From assembly GCF_030272615.1 (NCBI RefSeq), contig NC_081412.1, forward strand, positions 545,980,202 through 546,044,201: a stretch of DNA of 64,000 nucleotides, given 5' to 3'. The position numbers were made by a program, and so were the translations under genes. This stretch comes from Cryptomeria japonica (taxonomy: Eukaryota; Streptophyta; Pinopsida; Cupressales; Cupressaceae). Below the pieces are notes generated by a model. The model did not search any database, had not been told where the DNA came from, and worked only from the letters and a program-made list of their open reading frames with translations. Shown here in pieces: positions 1 through 11,525 of the stretch (the stretch's first letter is position 1; each line of letters starts with the position of its first letter).

Positions 1-1290
1 ACTACTGCTTGGAGAAAATCCCCGTTCTCAATCCCACTCCACCCCACAATCCCCCTAGGAATTGTGACAAAAACCTTCCTCCTCCTAGCAACTCCACGAG
101 GAAAATTGCCTTTAAAGATGAAAAACCATCCTCGTCCCACTTCATTTCTTTGCATAATTCTCTTCTTTGCTCTCCAAAGAGGAAAAAAATTACCCTAGGG
201 TGTGGTGCACCCTCGCTTGTGGTTGACATTGGTTCTAAAAAGACTTCATATAAGGGCAAAAAACTTGTTAGTACCCCCTAATAGATTTAGCCCCAAGTTT
301 ACGAGTGGAAAAGACAAATAAATAATTAGGTCTCTAGAAAACAATCCTATTGCTTCCCCCTCCCCTAATATTGATATTTCTGACAACAAGCTTTTCAAAG
401 ATGATAGAACCACCTCCTTAGGAGAATAAAGGTCTGCTAGATTGGCTAAAATTTTGGTTGCTGCAATGATTGCTTAGACCATAGCAAAATCCACCTAAAG
501 ACATAAATGATGAACAATTAAAAGAATCCACTTTTAATAATGAGGAAACCGAGGGTAATGATGAAACACATGATGAGCCCCTTAGCCTAGTTCTTGAAGA
601 CTCCCTATAACATCCCCCCTTAGCCAAAACCAAATTCAATGAGCACTTAAATGGTTTAACAATCTTAAGGATTATGGGGATGATGAAGCTAAGAAATAGA
701 ATGTCGGGGGTGGTATCGAATACCAGGACTGATATTACTAGTTGTGGAGTTGGAGGATCTAATTGCTAGGGTTGATAGCTTGGAGACCTCCTATAATTTC
801 TTGAGATTTGAAAAAAAGAGAAAGGATTAAATGCCTATAGAATGGTGTGGAAAATTTGGTCAGAATCAACAAAAATCTGATGCAAAAAGTGATTATGGAG
901 GTGGTGATAGTGGGTAAAAATATTCAGGAAAAGAAAAAGAAAAAGAACTCATGTAAGGGTGACAAATGCTCAAGCTGAAGGAAATAAGATCCATGCCCTG
1001 CCCATTTGGGAAGTGGAATTGAAGGAGATTTTTGATGGATGTGGCTATATTTATTAGTGCCCCCTTTATTATTTCTTTGTGTTGTTTTCTATTGTTATCT
1101 ATTTTTAGGTTGTTGTTTCTGAACTCTATTAGTAGTAGTAGATTTATGAATAGTTTATATACTCTCTTCTTGTTTGTTTGATGGGCTTGATCTCCAAGAC
1201 CTTATTTTGATATTTATCTAATGGTTTTTGATTTGGATGTATAACAGGTAGGGGCCCTTCCCTCTTAATCTAATAATTTTTTATTTAATT
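1..1290 (+). mobile_element. Decayed LINE-like retroelement remnant
   Basis: No intact gene. The plus strand carries broken low-complexity, lysine/serine/proline-rich coding-like stretches (for example 9-281) resembling the variable C-terminal part of plant LINE ORF1. A T-rich 3' untranslated-like stretch follows at about 1020-1290. Its end, around 1236-1280, has the block GGGGCCCTTCCC followed by TTAATCTAATAA. The same terminus recurs in reverse orientation near 7020-7080 and 49690-49750, which suggests one family with a shared 3' end. Assignment to LINEs rests on this shared end and on general composition; no reverse transcriptase is visible here. Confidence 0.4.
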
Positions 1291-1314
1291 TACAATGGAT
1301 GTAAATCATATTTT

Positions 1315-3330
1315 TCTTTTCTTTTTATTTCTTCCACAAATAAAAAAACAATGATAAAAAATTCAAAAATATTTTTTGGAAGGAATAAACTTCACTTAGA
1401 TTTTCATCCACCCATTCTAAATTCTATGTTACATTCTTAAAATACAAGAAATTATGCTACACATCTTGTTATTTTGTACATTGGGATTATTCTACATTTC
1501 ATTCTCTTCTTTCATTTGACTTCTCCATGTTAGCATTCTATTTTTTTAATTATAGTATACTCTAAGTTTATGGCTTCTTTATTCATTTTATCAATATTTT
1601 GGTTTTTGGGTTCTATTTTTGTATGATAATAGAAATTTATTGGACTATTCCTTTCATTCTATTTTTCTCAAAGTAATACCTCCATATATTTAAATATCAT
1701 ATTATTCTAAACCATGTCTTTCTATATATTATTTATGTTTTTTTAATAATATTATTTTTAATCTTCTATTGGAACACTGGAAAATCCCACAAGTCCTTGT
1801 TTCCTCTATGCACAAGTACAATAATAATCTTCATATTTTATTTAATACACAAGTCCTTGTTTCCTCTATGCACAAGTACAATAATAATCTTCATATTTTA
1901 TTTAGTGTATTAAATGATTTATGTCAATTTTATATTTTTTAAATTATTTATTTTTAATTTTATATTTTTGTATGTTTGGTTTTAGTCTTGTGTTTTTTAT
2001 ATGTTTGTTTTTAACTTTGTGTTTATAGTATGATTGTTTGTTTTTAATGTTTTACTATTTTTTATATTAGATTCTATTTGGTTTGTAAAAATGTATTTTT
2101 ATTGTAGAGGCATCTTCAATAATTTTAAATTTTATTGATTTTGTAAATAATTATTTATGAACATTTTAGTCTTAATTTTATAAAATATCACTTTTATGTT
2201 TTTATGTGTTTTTAAATTTTATGTTTTAATTTTTTTATTATTAAATTAATTTTGTATTTTGTTTGTAAAGATGAATTTTAGTGTATAAACATCTTCAATA
2301 ATTTTAAATTGAATTGATTTTTTAAATAATTTATGGATATATATTTTAATTTTAATTTTATTTAATATCTCAAAATTTTATATTTTTAATGTGTTTATAT
2401 TAATTTTGTATTTTTAGTATGTTTGTTTATTTTTTTATTTTTTTAATATAAGCTTTTATTCTATTTATAAAGATGTGTTTCTATTGTAGAAACATCTTTG
2501 ATAATTTTAAATTGTATTGATTTGTTAAATAATATATTTATGAGTATTTGAATTTGAATTTTAAGTAAGATGCCAACTTTATATTTTTTAATATGCTTAT
2601 TTTTAATTATGTTTTTTTAAATATGTTTGTTTATATTATAGTTTATATTATTTTTATTTTATATTGGATCTTAGTGTTTGTATTTAGATGTATTTGGTAT
2701 TGTGGAAGCATCTTCAATAATTTTAAATTATATTAATTTTTAAAATAGTTTATTTATGAGCATTTTAGTTTATCAACTTCTGATTTATGGATAATTTATA
2801 TTTTTAAATTTTTATTTCATGCACAAATAAAAAAATAATGAAAACAAATTTGAAAATATTTTTTTGAAAGAAATAATCTTCACTTAGATTATCATCTACC
2901 CATTCTAAATTCTATGTTACATTTTTAAAATACAAAAGTAATCTTCTACATGTCTTGTTATTTTATTTTAAGTGTTCAGCCTATTCTACATTCCACTATA
3001 TCTTTCCAGGCGAATTCTCTACTTTTAGCATTCTAATTCTCTACTTTTAGCATTTTATTTTCTTAATTAGAGTATACTCTAAATTTTTGGGTTCTATATT
3101 ATTTTTAACAACTATTTTATTTTTTTGGGTTCTATAAGTAATATTTCCTTGTATTTTTAATATCATATTATTCTAAACTATGTCTTTCTTTATATTATTT
3201 AGTTTTTTTTAATAATATTGTTTCCAATCTTCTATTGGAACACTTGAATCTTCCACAAGTCCTTGTTTCCTCTATGCACAAGTACAATAAATAACCTTCA
3301 TATTTTATTTAATGTATTAAACAATTTATG
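1315..3330. repeat. AT-rich nested direct-repeat block
   Basis: No gene. A roughly 600-bp segment at about 1315-1930 recurs, diverged, at about 2812-3330; both contain CACTTAGATT, CCCATTCTAAATTCTATGTT and CACAAGTCCTTGTTTCCTCT. The first copy has an extra internal 60-bp tandem duplication (1788-1847 and 1848-1907, differing only in the last few bases). Between the two copies, about 2075-2770, lie four diverged tandem units of roughly 180-205 bp, each containing CATCTT..ATAATTTTAAATT. The pattern looks like satellite-style expansion followed by block duplication. Confidence 0.7.
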
Positions 3331-4350
3331 TTTATTATGGTGTATTATAAATTATTATCACTATTAAATTTAGTTCTTACATTCTTCAATTTGTAGCCTC
3401 CAATATATTATTTAACATATAATATTTTACTATGGATGTAACCATTGTACTTCCTTTTGGTTCATTAAAGCAATTCAAATCCATTCTACACGTATCATCA
3501 GATTTTTGCTTGTATTTGAAGGATACATATACACTTTTGTTTTATATAGATTTTGTAAAGACATATATGTTAGTAAGTAATTAATTAACATATTTCAAAT
3601 ATAATGAAGTATTATATATAATAATTTATTTTTGTTATTGAAAAAAAATATTTTTCCTTTCATATGTTTTATATATAATGAGATGGTACTATAATGTAAG
3701 TATTTACCTTTTTTTCATTATTATTTTAAATGTGCATATTATTTGGTCTAACATATTAAATTTATATGTTTTTAACTCACTAAAAAGTTTGAAAAGTATT
3801 TATTTATTTTTTCATTATTTTAAATGTGCATACTATTTGGTCTAGCATATCAAATTTATATGTTTTTTATTCACTAACAATTTTTTCATTCTTTTCAAAT
3901 AAAGGAATTTTAAATGGATGAGGGAGAGACTAGCACAAATATTTTAAATAAAATCTATATGAAATAACATGTATATATCTTACAAATAATTAATATAAAA
4001 TATATATAGATATTTTCTTTAGATTTTAAATGTGAGATTACAAATTGATTTTTGTCTAAATTCAATAGGTCTCATTTTTTTTCAAAATTTATATTCTTTT
4101 GTTAGTTTTAATTTATTATGAATTGACTTTTTGCATTTCTTATAAATTTCATTTAATTTTTTATATTTGTTTAAGTTTAATTTATCTAAGAATTTAACAA
4201 TAGTTATGCTCAATTTTATAATATAATTTTTTATTTGTTAATGTTGAGTTATTTTTCAATTAATGTTAATATTAGCTGTAATAAATAAATTATTTATGTT
4301 TTAAATTAAATAACAAATAATAATTAAAATTTATTCAATTTTTTTTATTA
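3331..4350. repeat. AT-rich stretch with a 94-bp tandem pair
   Basis: No gene seen. The sequence is extremely AT-rich. A two-unit tandem repeat occurs around 3712-3866: the block TGTGCATATTATTTGGTCTA at 3731 recurs as TGTGCATACTATTTGGTCTA at 3825. Nothing else is recognised. Confidence 0.55.
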
Positions 4351-4493
4351 GAAGGGGCGAAAGCCATGAATGCTTTTGACTGGAGCTACGAATCAATGAG
4401 GCCACATTTTTGAGGGACCTCCTCCTCAGAGATGGTTTTTCCATTGTGCACTTTAGCATCTCCCCCTTATCACTCCATTGTGTGTGTGTGGAA

Positions 4494-4726
4494 GCTCACC
4501 CTTATATCTCCTTTGCCTCATGTAAGTGTCACCTTATATCTCCATCACCACACATAGGTATCAACTTATCTCTCCATTGCCTGGGTGTAGGTATTTCCTT
4601 ATCTCTCCATCACATGCACACACGTATCTCCTTATCTCCCCATCGCCTGTGTGCAGGTATCTCATTATCTCAACATCACCTATGCATAGGTATCTCCTTA
4701 TCTCTCTGTCATCTACACACATCACT
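4494..4726. repeat. Minisatellite, about 39-bp period
   Basis: About six imperfect units of the form TATCTCCTTATCTC..CATC..C.TGTGTGCAGG. The period is a multiple of three, so several frames stay open and translate as a 13-residue repeat (ISLS.H..C.G). I read this as a by-product of the period, not a gene. The right end abuts the target site of the solo LTR. Confidence 0.75.
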
Positions 4727-6323
4727 TGTAATGCCCCGCCAGGAAACCCCGAAGGGATAAAGCCATAGGTAGGGAAAGGAGCGGGGGGGGGGGGGGAGAG
4801 AGGGGAGGAGGAGTGGGTGGAGCTCCACTCCCCGCCCTCCACCCCAAACCAAGGTTTCGATTTATAAAACTCGCCCAGGCCGAAACAAAAACAAACGCCC
4901 AGGCCGCATTAAAAAAATATATTTCTCCTTATTTTTTCGAAACACAGTTTGGTTCCATATAAAAAAAAACACGCATAGGGATAAAAAAAATATATATTTT
5001 TTTTGATTCAATACATAGTCCGAAATTCCAAAACAAAAACGCCCAAATGAACCGAGTAAATTTCGGTTGAATATGAGTTCGATTTAAAAGAACTAGGTTT
5101 TGGTACCATGTTTTCTTTGATAATTTTCATTCTCTCCAAACACAATGGGGTTTTCCAACACCCAAACAACAATGAGGAATAACACATCTCAATAAAATCT
5201 CCTGCCAGACTCATAATGGACAATCAAAATGATTTTTCAATAACAAATTCATTTCTTTCAACCAGAACAGTAAATTCTTTTGGCAACAAGAAAACAATTC
5301 AGAATCCTACCTTCATACGCAATCCTGGAATAGCTGAAGGAGAGCCCACCTGCCAGATCCAGCATCATTCCTTCCCAAAACCCCCAATTTCATTACCAAT
5401 TTTCTTTCCAACCAAAAATTCTCCAAAAATGTCCATCCTCCAATTTTCCCCAAATTTTGGGTTATATGGAAGAGTTGACCAAAAATTCTATTTTTGGAAT
5501 TAAAAATTTTTATTTAAAAATAATTCCCCAGATTTAATCCTTTCTAACTATAGCAATAAATTAACTTGCTTTCTAATTCCAAAAACGATTTTCTCATTTA
5601 ACTGAAATTTAATCTTTCTAATTTCAAAAGCCAACAGAATACAATCAACCTATTGCGATAAAATACAAAACTTTCTTTTCAACAACATATATAAAATGCA
5701 TTTAATATTCAAAATCAGTCATTTAATCGAACTTACTCCCAATTTAAAACGAGCAATCCAATATCAACGAAAATCACATAACGAAATCCCGATTACTTTA
5801 GTCCATTAATCTCTAATGCACAAATACATAATTAATCAAAATAATTACTACGGACTAATTAATCAATTTAACCATGCACCCCAAGCACGCAAACCGAGAA
5901 GGTCAACCAAACAGACGACTCGCAAACCCAAACAAAAAGGGATAACCGACGACGGCTAGCGATGCTCACTTGAGCACGACTAAGGTCAACTAGGGTCTTA
6001 CGACCACCTAATCCAACTCTAAGGATTAAAGAGGTACACTCAAACCTGCAAATCTAGGTGAAGACAAACCTCGCACTCATGTGGCATTGTACCTGAAATT
6101 TCCTGCAACCAAGAGTCATACATGCATACATATATAAACTTAATGAAAGCGTTAGCTCAATATTAATACCACGAAATAGGTACACAAAACAACTTGCATA
6201 CAACTAGTGTGAAACCACATCAATAGCTATGCGTTAATTCAACATCTGACTATAACATAATATTAAGATAATCTAACTAAGATTAAACCAAGATTAGAGA
6301 TTGATTAGGGCAGGGGTACTACA
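4727..6323. mobile_element. Solo LTR (1597 bp) with 5-bp target duplication
   Basis: The element starts TGTAATGCCCC and ends GGGGTACTACA, an imperfect inverted terminal repeat of the TG...CA kind. It is flanked on both sides by TCACT (4722-4726 and 6324-6328). No gag or pol lies on either side, so this is a solo LTR left by LTR-LTR recombination. The element family (copia or gypsy) cannot be told from the LTR alone. It contains a poly-G run at about 4783-4796. Open frames inside it are chance. The perfect flanking duplication suggests it is not very old. Confidence 0.85.
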
Positions 6324-6328
6324 TCACT

Positions 6329-7019
6329 TGCTATTCCAGTGCATCCACAAATATTGTGCACCATGGTAGTTAGCGTGGACACCATTCACCTAGTGGTTTT
6401 TGCTGCTAGCTTGTGCCTTGTTGTGGGTGTGCTTCCTCCTATGGGATGAAAGGATTGAGTTTTGAACTCATGATCTCCCTATCAACAGGGCTTGTGACTT
6501 GCTGTCACGCAGCAGGATCATCCCAAATTTACTTGAATTGTTATTTCAATTTATATAATAAAATAAATTCCAAGCTTGAAATCTAAATTAAAAGTTATAG
6601 AACATGAGAGAGATATCTCATTATCGAGCTACCTTTCTCTTATTTACTCCATCTCTCCTACTACCACCCCCCCCCCACGCTCTCTCTCTTATTTACTTCA
6701 TTTCTCTTACTGTCCTTCTATCCATATCTCTTTACCTTGAACAATAACATCTAAAATGATAAACTTCAACTCAAACAAAATATTTCAACACAAAACAATA
6801 CTTAGATCTATAGAGTGATAATATATGCAAGCCATGACCTTGACATGTTTTTGAAAGATAACCTATGAATACTCTACCAATATTGAAAAATTCAGAGGTT
6901 GTATTTGAGTCGTGTTTGGATCCTTATAAGTGGATACATATTTGATTTGAAGCTATCACTTTTCCTTTGAGACATTTGTTGCACACCTAACATTATTTCC
7001 TAAATGGTTTACCAATATA
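6329..7019. other. No gene recognised
   Basis: Unique-looking sequence with a C-rich run near 6667 and pyrimidine-rich stretches. A weak tRNA-like box B (GAGTTTTGAACTC) near 6450 is not enough to call a SINE. Confidence 0.4.
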
Positions 7020-7500
7020 TCTCATTAACTAATTAAAGTAAGTGGAGAAGGGCCCCAACCCATTATAGATCAAACCAAGAGGCTTGGAGCACAAGCCAAC
7101 AAATCAAACATCAAAAGAACAAGAACAAACAACTAGCCAAAAAATAAAATAGTTGGTTCTATTTAGAGTACCATAGTGAATAGAGGGACAGTTACAAATG
7201 AAACAAATAGATAGACATAAACAACCTTATTGGAAAATTTGAGTTGGGACCCAAGAATGGATCCATCAGAACAATCTGTGTTTTGAATAGTAAGAGAGTG
7301 GCAATTCTTCTTGTGGAAAACAATAGTCCATGAGGAGGCATCTTTCTCAGGAGAAGATATTGGAGAAGCATTGGAGGACCCATCCGATGGAGTAGACAAG
7401 TCACCAAAACGAGCTACCAAGTTTGGAGAAAGAATGTGACAGTTCGAAAAAAAAAAGAATCAAGAACCATAAACAAAATGAATCTAGAGTTAGAAAGAGA
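7020..7500 (-). mobile_element. LINE ORF1 C-terminal and 3' end remnant
   Basis: On the minus strand an open stretch (7420 to 7163) reads like the C-terminal tail of a plant LINE ORF1, with DASSWTIVFHKKN near its middle; compare WITIVHKGKKYV in the LINE ORF1 at 35670. It is followed by a 3' untranslated-like segment ending in GGGGCCCTTCTCC at 7045-7057. The ORF1 part is present again at 11530-11830 because it lies at the edge of the tandem duplication that carries the GLR genes. The copy is internally deleted: no ORF2. Confidence 0.5.
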
Positions 7501-7647
7501 AATGTGAATCATTAACTAAACTTTTATATAAAAAAAATAGAATTTTTTTTACTACACCTTCCAAACCTCTTGGACATAAACATTGCACACCAAGATGGGG
7601 TTGCTAATTTATCATGCAACTGAATCTATCTAAAAATAAACGTTATA

Positions 7648-8150
7648 GGGGAAAGGAGCTAGTAGTGGACATAGCTAACTTCGCGTATCTTAAACTCTTA
7701 AACGGTTCATCCAATTTCGATGATGTTTTTTTTTATCTCTTTGTATGCGACTTAACTGCTTAAAGCTATTGCTTTGGCTTGTGGGTAGCAACGATGCACG
7801 CTCTGGAATTCATTATTTGCACAAAGGTCAAAAAATACAAATTCCAAAATGTGGTCCAATAAATAATCACCTTTGCACCAATAATAGATAACTCAAAATA
7901 GACAGTAGTAATGGACAAATGCCCCAATAGTTAAGCACAAATGATCAAGTAGTGGTGCACAAATGTCCTAGTAATGGGCTAATTATGGTAAAAAAAAGCT
8001 AAAAAAATATCCACTATTAGTATATGTGATATTTATTAATGGACCTTCCATTACCATTTTTTTTTTGCTCCTATTATATCTACTAATAGGGTGAGGTTGA
8101 CAAAAAGATGAGAGTTATTGATCCTATTTCCACTAATGACTCCTTTCCCC
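7648..8150. mobile_element. MITE copy 1 (503 bp, TA target duplication)
   Basis: Terminal inverted repeats of about 22 bp: the left end GGGGAAAGGAGCTAGTAGTG pairs with the right end, whose reverse complement starts GGGGAAAGGAGTCATTAGTG. TA dinucleotides flank it at 7646-7647 and 8151-8152. The homologous position in the downstream GLR duplication (12001-12002, GTTATAATCGATGAG) is an empty site with a single TA, which proves insertion and gives the exact ends. The body is shared with 15995-16474 and 41858-42337. No coding capacity, so it is non-autonomous. TA duplication fits Tc1/mariner (Stowaway-type) elements; the termini are not ones I recognise. Confidence 0.92.
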
Positions 8151-8373
8151 TAATCATTGAGCTATTTAAAATATCTACCATACCAATACCGATACAAGCC
8201 GGAAGACAATACCTATACTGCAGATTTCTTTGATTAAAAAATTAGAATGATTCCAAGTGAGCTCAAATTTTTTATTTCTGTGTTCGGTTTAGGTCATATA
8301 TGCTATTTGAGGAAGGGCGCATCCGCGTTTGTCAGTCAACTTGTCAGAGTTCAGAGCTCGACGAAATTTCCAT

Positions 8374-8470
8374 GGTCTTATTCAAACGATAAGAAGCGAA
8401 ATTTCAGAGGTCTTATTCAAATGATAAGATGGCGAAAATTGCGTGGTCTTATTTAAATGATAAGAAGGCG
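8374..8470 (+). promoter_or_regulatory. Tandem GATAAG repeats upstream of GLR pseudogene
   Basis: Three units of about 35 bp, each with GGTCTTATTCAAA.GATAAGA, which is also a short inverted repeat TCTTAT...ATAAGA. GATAAG is the plant I-box/GATA core. The intact gene has only two units in the same place (12211-12271). Function is inferred from motif and position only. Confidence 0.45.
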
Positions 8471-8696
8471 TATCCATTTAAAAAACGTTTGATTCCTGTA
8501 CTCGAGTCAACACCCATTCCATCAGAGTGGGGAAAGAGAGCAATTTAATAATTTTATGCTTGCGGTCTTACGCTGTGATTAAACTGCTTGTAAGGCTTAA
8601 CCGCTTGAATTCTCTGAAATTTTGTCGCTCTTTCAACTCATGATTTTCGAATGACCCAGAATTTGCTTTGAGTTTGCATTCAATTGACCATTGCAG

Positions 8697-9346
8697 CGTT
8701 AGAAATGCTAAGGAGAGGACGTGTAAACATAGTCGGTCCACAAACATCCGTTGTGAGTTTGTGGCGCATTTGGGCTCTGCAGCGCATGTTCCAATTGTAA
8801 CATTTGGTGCAACGAATCCCTCTCTGTCAATGCATCGATACCCTTACTTCATTCGTATGTTGCCCAGTGATACAACACAAATGACAGCAATAGCAAAGCT
8901 AATAAAAAACTCTAGGTGGAGGGATGTGGTGCTTGTGTATGCAAATGACGATTTGGGGACAGGGGCGATCCCCGCCTTAAACGATGCCTTAACTGCTGTT
9001 CAGGGAAGAATTGTTTACAAGGCCGCAGTGCCTCCCCAGGCCGATGCCTCCGTCATGCGAAAGGTTATTGAGGATCAGCTTATGAGGCTGGAGACCCGAG
9101 TATTTATTGTGCATATGCATCCTGATTCGGCTGTAATCATGTTCTCCGAGGCGTACAAATTGGGAGTTATAAGCAGTGAGTATGTGGAGATCATTACAGA
9201 CGGATTTGCCAGCCTATTGAACTCCTTTAACGCTTCTTCTCTCCAGTCTATGAATGGTGTTTTGGGTGTGAAAAGAAAAATCTCAGAAGTCAATCAGACA
9301 AGGCTAAAAGAATTCTCTGCAAGATGGAAAGACAGGTTTATGGTTT
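8697..9346 (+). pseudogene. Truncated GLR copy (exon 2 fragment)
   Basis: This matches exon 2 of the intact GLR gene (12884-13531) at about 97% by eye, with roughly 20 substitutions. It covers the middle of the extracellular amino-terminal, periplasmic-binding-like domain (EFVAHLGSAAHVPIV through KEFSARWKDRF). It is dead for three independent reasons. Exon 1, with the start codon and signal peptide, is gone: the sequence jumps from upstream flank to intron 1 at an 8-bp TCTCTGAA microhomology near 8612. A 4-bp deletion near 8752 shifts the frame relative to exon 2. After 9346 the sequence jumps to the gene's far 3' flank, removing the ligand-binding and channel domains. An open frame of 226 codons (8668-9348) survives by chance, its start lying in intron 1 and its first 20 codons out of frame. 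Confidence 0.92.
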
Positions 9347-9350
9347 AGTG

Positions 9351-10615
9351 CAACAATAAACATGATTGAAGAAATGAATATAGGAATAGAAAGTATTGTT
9401 GTGGGTTTTGATACTTACATCTCCATTTGGCTTTAAGAAGCCACGTATCGATCTCCTTAGATTCTCAATCAAAGGGATGTTGTCTCTAGCCAAGCATCGC
9501 GTACTCACAAATTATTGAAAGCCTTCCAATTCCTTTTTAAGCTTCTTCAATTGTTCATTAGAAAATGAAATATAGGGCCATCCTCATCACATGAATCAAA
9601 AGGGATTTTTTTTTAGGTATATTAGGTAAGAAGTGTGTAAGATCTAGGGATGATTGATCTCGAGTTTCTTAATGGTTCAAACAAGTCAACATGAAACTCA
9701 AAATCAACACCTTTACTAGACAAAGAATGGGAAGCCATGAGTCAATAATTTATTCTCACAAGAATCTTAGAGTTAAAACAACGGATTGTCGAACACATAA
9801 ACAAGTATAAGCTTAAAACACACACACTATCTACTAGAAAGCAAAGGAAGCAACCTAGAAGAAGAAAGGAGTTTGTTGACATTTTTTAGTGTTTTGGTTT
9901 ATTACACACAATTTATTGAACTACTATAATTTGAAGTAACAATGATGTAATTAATCAATTGATTAATTAAGTGATATAATATAAAAATTATGTGATTGAT
10001 TAATTAGTTAATTAAATGAAAGTACATAAGCAATAGGTTTTAGAAAGGATTGCATCTAAATTGGAAATATATTTAAGCAAATCTGAATATATGCAAATGA
10101 AAAACATGTTGGGTTCACCAAAATGAAAAAATATGGAATTGAGATTTCTTAAATCAATGAAACCTAAGGATCTAAATGGTCCATTGTAATATTGGAACAC
10201 AAATAGACTTAGCTAAAATCCTAAAAGAAGAGATAAGAACTTGGATTTTATCCCTTTGTGGTAGAAGAGTTGAGGTTGTAAAGCATGTGGTTGAGATTTA
10301 GTGTTAGTGATAGAAAAAAGATGAATTTTAGCAATAAACAACAAATTACAAAAATAATAGAATTTATAGTAAGCTAGAGCTAGAACACACATACAAAGAG
10401 GAACCTAAATTTCAAAGTTGGAATGGAAAGTATCGAACATGGGTGCTAGGCATCCTAGTCTTAAGCTGTCCAAAATGGATAGAGATGAGCTACAATACAA
10501 TTGGGAGGCTTTAAAATGCCATCTTCCCAAAGTTCAACCTCGAATAACAGGAAAAGGGCATTCGGTGAATTAGTCCAAGGGTTTTCACATGTTTAAATTC
10601 TACTGCAATTGTAAT
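9351..10615. repeat. GLR 3' flank, duplicated copy without genes
   Basis: Aligns with 18387-19863 downstream of the intact gene. Similar 62-codon minus-strand frames persist in both copies (10012-10200 and 19149-19337), but they have no recognisable family and sit in AT-rich flank, so I do not call them genes. Includes a TTAATTAATCAATTGATTAA palindrome-like run near 9948. Confidence 0.7.
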
Positions 10616-11525
10616 ACTTTTCAATTAAGTGAAAAGAAGGTTTTTGAAGGGGTCCCGAAATCCTTTACAGAAAGATAATCAAAAGATAGAGCATTAAAGA
10701 TTTGCTAGGAAGAACAAAACACAACAAAGAGATAGCTGACAAAGATAAAAAAGGCAGCAAGAAGCCAAAAAGGCAGAGAGACAACACAAAGAAAACTAAG
10801 GGACAACCATGAACAACAGACCCTAAGAAAGATTTATGATAAGTGTCACTGCTTTTTGCTCCAGCACGACCATAGAGGCAGCAACACTCTTCAAATCCTC
10901 CAGCTCCTTAGCATGCTGGATCATCTTCCCAGTACTAGCATGAGTTCTTTTACCATGACCAGTTGTCCCCCCTTCAAGAATCAACACCTTATCCTCGGTG
11001 GTATCAATAGTGTTCTTATCCTGTTGGACTTTCTCTAGCTTGCTAATCATCATACTGAAGCTATTGGCAGAGGCTTTCAAATTTTTTTGGCTTTGTTCTC
11101 CAATCTTCTTTAGGGTATTCTCATGTTTGAGAACCTACTTCTCCAGGTCATTGAATCTATCCTCCAAAACCTTGAATTGAGAGCCATAGGCACCAATGAT
11201 AGCCTCGGTATTGTTGATGGCTTTAAACAATTCATTTAGGTAGTTAGGAAGGGTACTGAGCTTACCAATACCAACAACTTCAAGGGTAGTCACTTTCCTC
11301 GATGAATCCTCCAACTTGTTCTTCGAACTATTGATCGTCGAATAGATATAGTCGATAACCTTGTAGAACTCCATAATCCCACTCTTCGCGGTATTTAGCA
11401 TGGTTAAAGGGGAATTTTTGCAGTCAATGTTGATCTCGGGGACAAAATTCTCCAGGGTATCCACATTAACATATGTAGCATTGGGAGGCAGAGTATCACC
11501 TTCCTTCATAGTCTTCAGGGTATCC
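10616..11525 (-). mobile_element. Coiled-coil ORF remnant, probably retroelement
   Basis: The minus strand has two open stretches, 11527-11135 (130 codons) and 11080-10823 (85 codons), in two pieces separated by a stop or frame change. They are rich in Lys/Glu/Leu/Asn with heptad-like spacing (FKVLEDRFNDLEK; MISKLEKVQQDKN), suggesting a coiled coil. A 3' untranslated-like segment follows, with TTCGGGACCCCTTCAAAAAC at about 10641-10660. It sits exactly between the two GLR duplication units and touches the LINE remnant at 11526. A similar coiled-coil plus 3' end arrangement occurs at 49690-50500. I do not recognise the family; a LINE-type ORF1 is the most likely origin. Confidence 0.35.

Larger units (their letters stand above)
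7150..10615 (+). repeat. GLR tandem duplication, upstream copy
   Basis: This segment aligns with 11526-19863, from GTTGGTTCT.TTTAGAGTA at its left edge to ATTCTA.TGCAATT.TAATA at its right edge. Exonic parts differ by about 3% by eye. Compared with the downstream copy it has gained a MITE (7648-8150). It has lost exon 1, most of the gene body (equivalent of about 13531-18385) and about 100 bp near 9447. The left edge lies inside a LINE remnant. Confidence 0.88.

Noticed and set aside
4410-4842. Overlapping open frames on both strands with a repeating peptide
   Set aside because: They arise from a 39-bp minisatellite whose period is divisible by three.
6340-6530. Possible tRNA or SINE because of GAGTTTTGAACTC and a following GATCTCC
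   Set aside because: No matching box A at the right distance and no cloverleaf; too weak to call.
8668-9348. 226-codon open frame that could look like a short GLR protein
   Set aside because: Its start lies in intron sequence, its first 20 codons are out of frame with GLR exon 2, and it lacks signal peptide, ligand-binding lobes and channel. It is a pseudogene fragment.
10012-10200. 62-codon frame conserved at 19149-19337
   Set aside because: Conservation is explained by the recent tandem duplication; no motif, AT-rich flank, no promoter signal.
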